Shown piece after piece: positions 14,119 to 16,405 of a DNA stretch of 16,405 nt. Position 1 is the first letter of the stretch, and every line of letters begins with the position of its first letter. The translations under genes and the position numbers were made by a program. Below the pieces are notes generated by a model, which did no database searches, had not been told where the DNA came from, and was given only the letters and a program-made list of their open reading frames with translations. The stretch comes from Planctomycetota bacterium (lineage in GTDB: Bacteria; Planctomycetota; UBA1135; JALUZX01): NCBI GenBank assembly GCA_027011425.1, contig JALUZX010000830.1:1-16405 (forward strand), given 5' to 3'.

Positions 14119-15389
14119 CCCGACAAGACCTTTCCTTCCAGGGTTTGGGCCAGGAGGCTCTCTCCCTTGAGTCCCGTGATCACCACAGGGACAAGGTCAC
14201 CCGGGTTCCCGGCCGGTTCTTCCAGGATGACCCGTTGATACCCGGCGGACACACCCTCTCCGGGTTTCTCCAGGAGGATCTCCTGGCGGGTTCCCAGTCT
14301 TTTGCGGGCGGCCTTCTCCGCCCAGCGTCGCGCCCTATCCAGGAGCCGGGAAGTCCTTTCCTTGACCACTTCACGATGTAGGGGGTCGGGGAAACGGGTG
14401 GCAGGGGTGCCTTCCCTCGGGGAATAAGGAAAGGCATGGACCCTGGTGGGCTCCAGATCCTCCAGGAGGTCCAAGGTGGCCTGAAAATCTTCCTCTCTCT
14501 CTCCGGGAAACCCGGCGATCACATCGGTGGTGAAGGAAAAAGCCGGGCCGAAAACCCGGCGGGCCGCCTCCAGTATGGACCGGAAATCACCCGCCCTGTA
14601 CCGGCGGCCCATGCGCTTCAAAACCCGGTCGGAACCACTCTGGAGGGGGAGGTGGAGGTGGGGGCAGACCCGGCCCCGGCCTGCACCGGCAAGGATCTCC
14701 AGGAGGGAAGGGGTCACTTTTTCGGGTTCCAGGGAGGAGAGGCGCAACCGGAAGGGCCCTTCCAGTTCCAGGAGCCCCGTGACCAGCCTCTCCAGCCCTT
14801 CCCCCTTTTCCTTCCAATCTCCCAGGCACACCCCGGTCAGGACGATTTCCCGGGTTCCGGCCCGGACCAGGGAAGCCGCCTCGGCCAGAACCTCCCTCAG
14901 AGGGCGGGACCGGGAAGGCCCCCGGAGGGAGGGGATCACGCAGTACGTGCAATGGAAATCGCAACCATCCTGGACCTTCAGGAAGGCCCGGTGTCTTCGG
15001 CGGTAATTCTCGAGAACGGGAAAAGATCCCGGGTCTTCCTCTCCCAATTTCTGGAGGAGGCGGCGGAATCCTTCCTCCCGGGCCCCTTCTCCCAGGGCGA
15101 AGTCGCAGGTTCCGGGGAAGGGCCTTCCCTGGTTTTGCAGGCGCGTGGCCCAGCATCCCAGGGCCACCACCTTGGCCCGGGGAGCGAGCTTTCGTGCTCT
15201 GCTCAAGGCCTGGCGGGACTTCTTCTCCGCCACGGAGGTGACGGCGCAGGTGTTCACCAGGAGCAGGTCCGCCTCTCCAGGGTCGGACACGGCGACCCAT
15301 CCCAGGCCCTCCAGGAGGGCCCGGAGTTTTTCCGTGTCATACTGGTTGGCCTTGCAGCCAAGAGTCTCGTACCAAACCCGTCCTTTCAT
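14115..15389 (-). CDS. mtaB: tRNA (t6A37) methylthiotransferase, MtaB type
   Basis: A 424-aa radical-SAM methylthiotransferase predicted to convert t6A at tRNA position 37 to ms2t6A. The N-terminal domain has the three cluster cysteines Cys12 (LGCKANQYDTE), Cys48 (NTCAVT) and Cys79 (LGCWA). The radical-SAM domain has CDFHCTYC (Cys143, Cys147, Cys150). The LHLPLQSGSDRVLKRMGRRY segment and a C-terminal TRAM-like domain (from about 362) complete the family order. ETLGCKANQYDTE and VNTCAVTSVAEKKSRQ are typical of MtaB rather than MiaB or RimO. The usual TGVNLG segment reads TGVCLG here, adding a cysteine. The start at 15389 has TAGGAT upstream across a run of seven C. It is divergent from the membrane protein gene at 15506. 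Confidence 0.94.
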   Translation of the reverse strand: MKGRVWYETLGCKANQYDTEKLRALLEGLGWVAVSDPGEADLLLVNTCAVTSVAEKKSRQALSRARKLAPRAKVVALGCWATRLQNQGRPFPGTCDFALGEGAREEGFRRLLQKLGEEDPGSFPVLENYRRRHRAFLKVQDGCDFHCTYCVIPSLRGPSRSRPLREVLAEAASLVRAGTREIVLTGVCLGDWKEKGEGLERLVTGLLELEGPFRLRLSSLEPEKVTPSLLEILAGAGRGRVCPHLHLPLQSGSDRVLKRMGRRYRAGDFRSILEAARRVFGPAFSFTTDVIAGFPGEREEDFQATLDLLEDLEPTRVHAFPYSPREGTPATRFPDPLHREVVKERTSRLLDRARRWAEKAARKRLGTRQEILLEKPGEGVSAGYQRVILEEPAGNPGDLVPVVITGLKGESLLAQTLEGKVLSG

Positions 15390-15429
15390 GGGGGGGATCC
15401 TACCATCATCCTTTTCTCCGTGGAGGACG

Positions 15430-15457
15430 TTGCCGGGAGGGAAGGAGGGGCTAGACT
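15430..15457 (+). promoter_or_regulatory. Candidate promoter of the divergent membrane protein gene
   Basis: TTGCCG (15430-15435) and TAGACT (15452-15457) are separated by 16 bases in the 116-base divergent intergenic region, about 50 bases before the ATG at 15506. Each box matches four of six sigma70 consensus positions. Plausible in place and spacing but weak. Confidence 0.3.
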
Positions 15458-15505
15458 CTCCCCCCTTGTTCCAGGTTGGCCTCGATCCCGGGGAGTTCAG
15501 AGGAA

Positions 15506-16405
15506 ATGAACGGCTCTTCTCGTTTGAAAGGGCGCGCCCTCGCCCTGCTTCTCTTGCTTGCCGCGGTCTTCGCGGCCCACGGGCGCGCTCTGCGGGGGAA
15601 GTTCCTCAACTTCGACGATGACCGGATCGTCACGGCCAACCCCCTCTTTCACGCTCCCCTCGGCCGGGCCCTGGAGGGAATCCTGGATCCCACCCGGACC
15701 ATCGCCGACGCCTACCTCCCTGTGACCCACCTCTCCCTCTACCTGGATTGGAGACTCTTCGGAGGGAGCCCATGGGGGATGCATCTTTCCTCACTCCTCT
15801 GGCATTTCCTGGCCGCGGCGGCCCTCTTGGCCTTGGGCTTCCGCATGGGCCTCACCCGCAAGGGGGCCCTCCTGGCGGCCCTTCTCTTCGCTCTCCACCC
15901 GGCTCTTGTGGAGGACACGGCCTGGATTTCCTCGAGGAAATATCTCCTGGCCGGACTCTTCTCTTTCCTCACCCTCTCTTTGTGGATCTCCGCCCTGGAA
16001 GGGAGGAAGAAAGCCGCCTGGGGAGCCCTCCTCACGGCCCTCCTGGCGGTCTATTCCAACGGCGCCGCCCTGGTCCTTCTTCCTTTCGCAGGCCTTCTCT
16101 CCCTCTTCCCCCCCCGCCGCCAGGGCCGGGAGGAAAAGAGCCCCTTCCCCTGGGCGCCTCTGGCTCTCCTGGCCCTGGTGGTCTTGGGAGCCGGGATCCA
16201 TCACGCCTGGCTCGCCTCCCGGGCGGGCACGGCCGCCCTGGGGGGCGGGGAAGACCGAACCCTCTCCATGGTCCCCTCCGTCTTCTCCTGGTACCTGGAA
16301 AAAGCCCTCCTTCCCCTGGGGCTCAGCGTAGACTACCCATATCCGGTCTACCTGAAGAAACTCCTTTCCGGAGGCTTCCTTCCCTGGGTCCTCTCCGGGG
16401 GGGCC
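15506..16405 (+). CDS. TMTC-like multi-membrane-segment protein, 5' part only
   Basis: The first 300 codons of a membrane protein that runs past the window edge without a stop. The N-terminal helix (about 10-26) leads to NFDDDRIVTANPLF (35-48), an acidic first-loop motif resembling the GT-C/TMTC group of dolichol/polyprenyl-sugar-dependent glycosyltransferase-like proteins. YLPVTHLSLYLDWRLFG (70-86) and HPALVEDTAWISSRKYLLAG (131-150) are further family segments. About seven hydrophobic helices are visible (10-26, 93-112, 120-134, 146-164, 172-200, 217-236, 256-275). The usual SKE-type segment before the next helix reads YSNGAA. Family members often carry C-terminal TPRs, not visible here. The ATG at 15506 follows AGAGGAA closely; a TTG at 15476 and an in-frame TAG at 15452 bound the start. 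Substrate unknown. Confidence 0.75.
   Translation, partial: MNGSSRLKGRALALLLLLAAVFAAHGRALRGKFLNFDDDRIVTANPLFHAPLGRALEGILDPTRTIADAYLPVTHLSLYLDWRLFGGSPWGMHLSSLLWHFLAAAALLALGFRMGLTRKGALLAALLFALHPALVEDTAWISSRKYLLAGLFSFLTLSLWISALEGRKKAAWGALLTALLAVYSNGAALVLLPFAGLLSLFPPRRQGREEKSPFPWAPLALLALVVLGAGIHHAWLASRAGTAALGGGEDRTLSMVPSVFSWYLEKALLPLGLSVDYPYPVYLKKLLSGGFLPWVLSGGA

Noticed and set aside
1..16405. CRISPR arrays, tRNA or rRNA genes, insertion sequences, prophage genes
   Set aside because: No regularly spaced repeats, cloverleaf-like sequences, transposase or phage motifs were seen by reading both strands; a tool-based scan was not possible.

Overview
GC-rich bacterial chromosomal window, almost entirely protein-coding, with no rRNA, tRNA, CRISPR array or insertion sequence that I can see. 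The protein repertoire suggests a deep-branching diderm bacterium, most likely of the Planctomycetota or a neighbouring phylum. The reasons are large secretin-like lipoproteins with TPR-like N-termini, an ExbB with its own signal peptide, a small beta domain joined to a TPR protein, an archaeal-type HAD phosphatase and a TMTC-like membrane protein. This placement is an inference from style, at roughly even odds, not from a marker gene.

Layout. 1-300: no convincing gene; two strong hairpins. 301-1026 (-): HAD phosphatase. 1180-1208: clear intrinsic terminator of the minus-strand operon to its right. 1255-12829 (-): seven genes in one orientation with gaps of at most 135 bases. In transcription order they are liposecretin A, a 975-aa exported TPR protein, a 400-aa exported TPR protein (4-base overlap), ExbB/TolQ-type channel protein, ExbD-1, ExbD-2 and liposecretin B. 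12830-13350: long intergenic leader with a sigma70-like promoter candidate and repeats. 13351-15389 (-): a family 4 uracil-DNA glycosylase translationally coupled behind an MtaB-type tRNA methylthiotransferase. 15506-16405 (+): the first 300 residues of a multi-membrane-segment TMTC-like protein that runs off the window, divergent from mtaB.

The central operon is the main interest. It encodes the parts of a trans-envelope machine: an inner-membrane proton-driven motor (one ExbB, two ExbD), two exported helical-repeat proteins that could span the periplasm, and two paralogous secretin-type outer-membrane channels that are themselves lipoproteins. It lacks the usual partners: no secretion ATPase, pseudopilins, PilMNOP, TonB, TolA, TolB or Pal are in the window. 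I know of no characterised system with this composition. The closest analogies are the Tol and Ton motors and the Myxococcus AglRQS motor, which also pairs one TolQ-like with two TolR-like proteins. A proton-motive-force-driven secretin apparatus for export, uptake, surface movement or envelope maintenance is an inference; the substrate is unknown.
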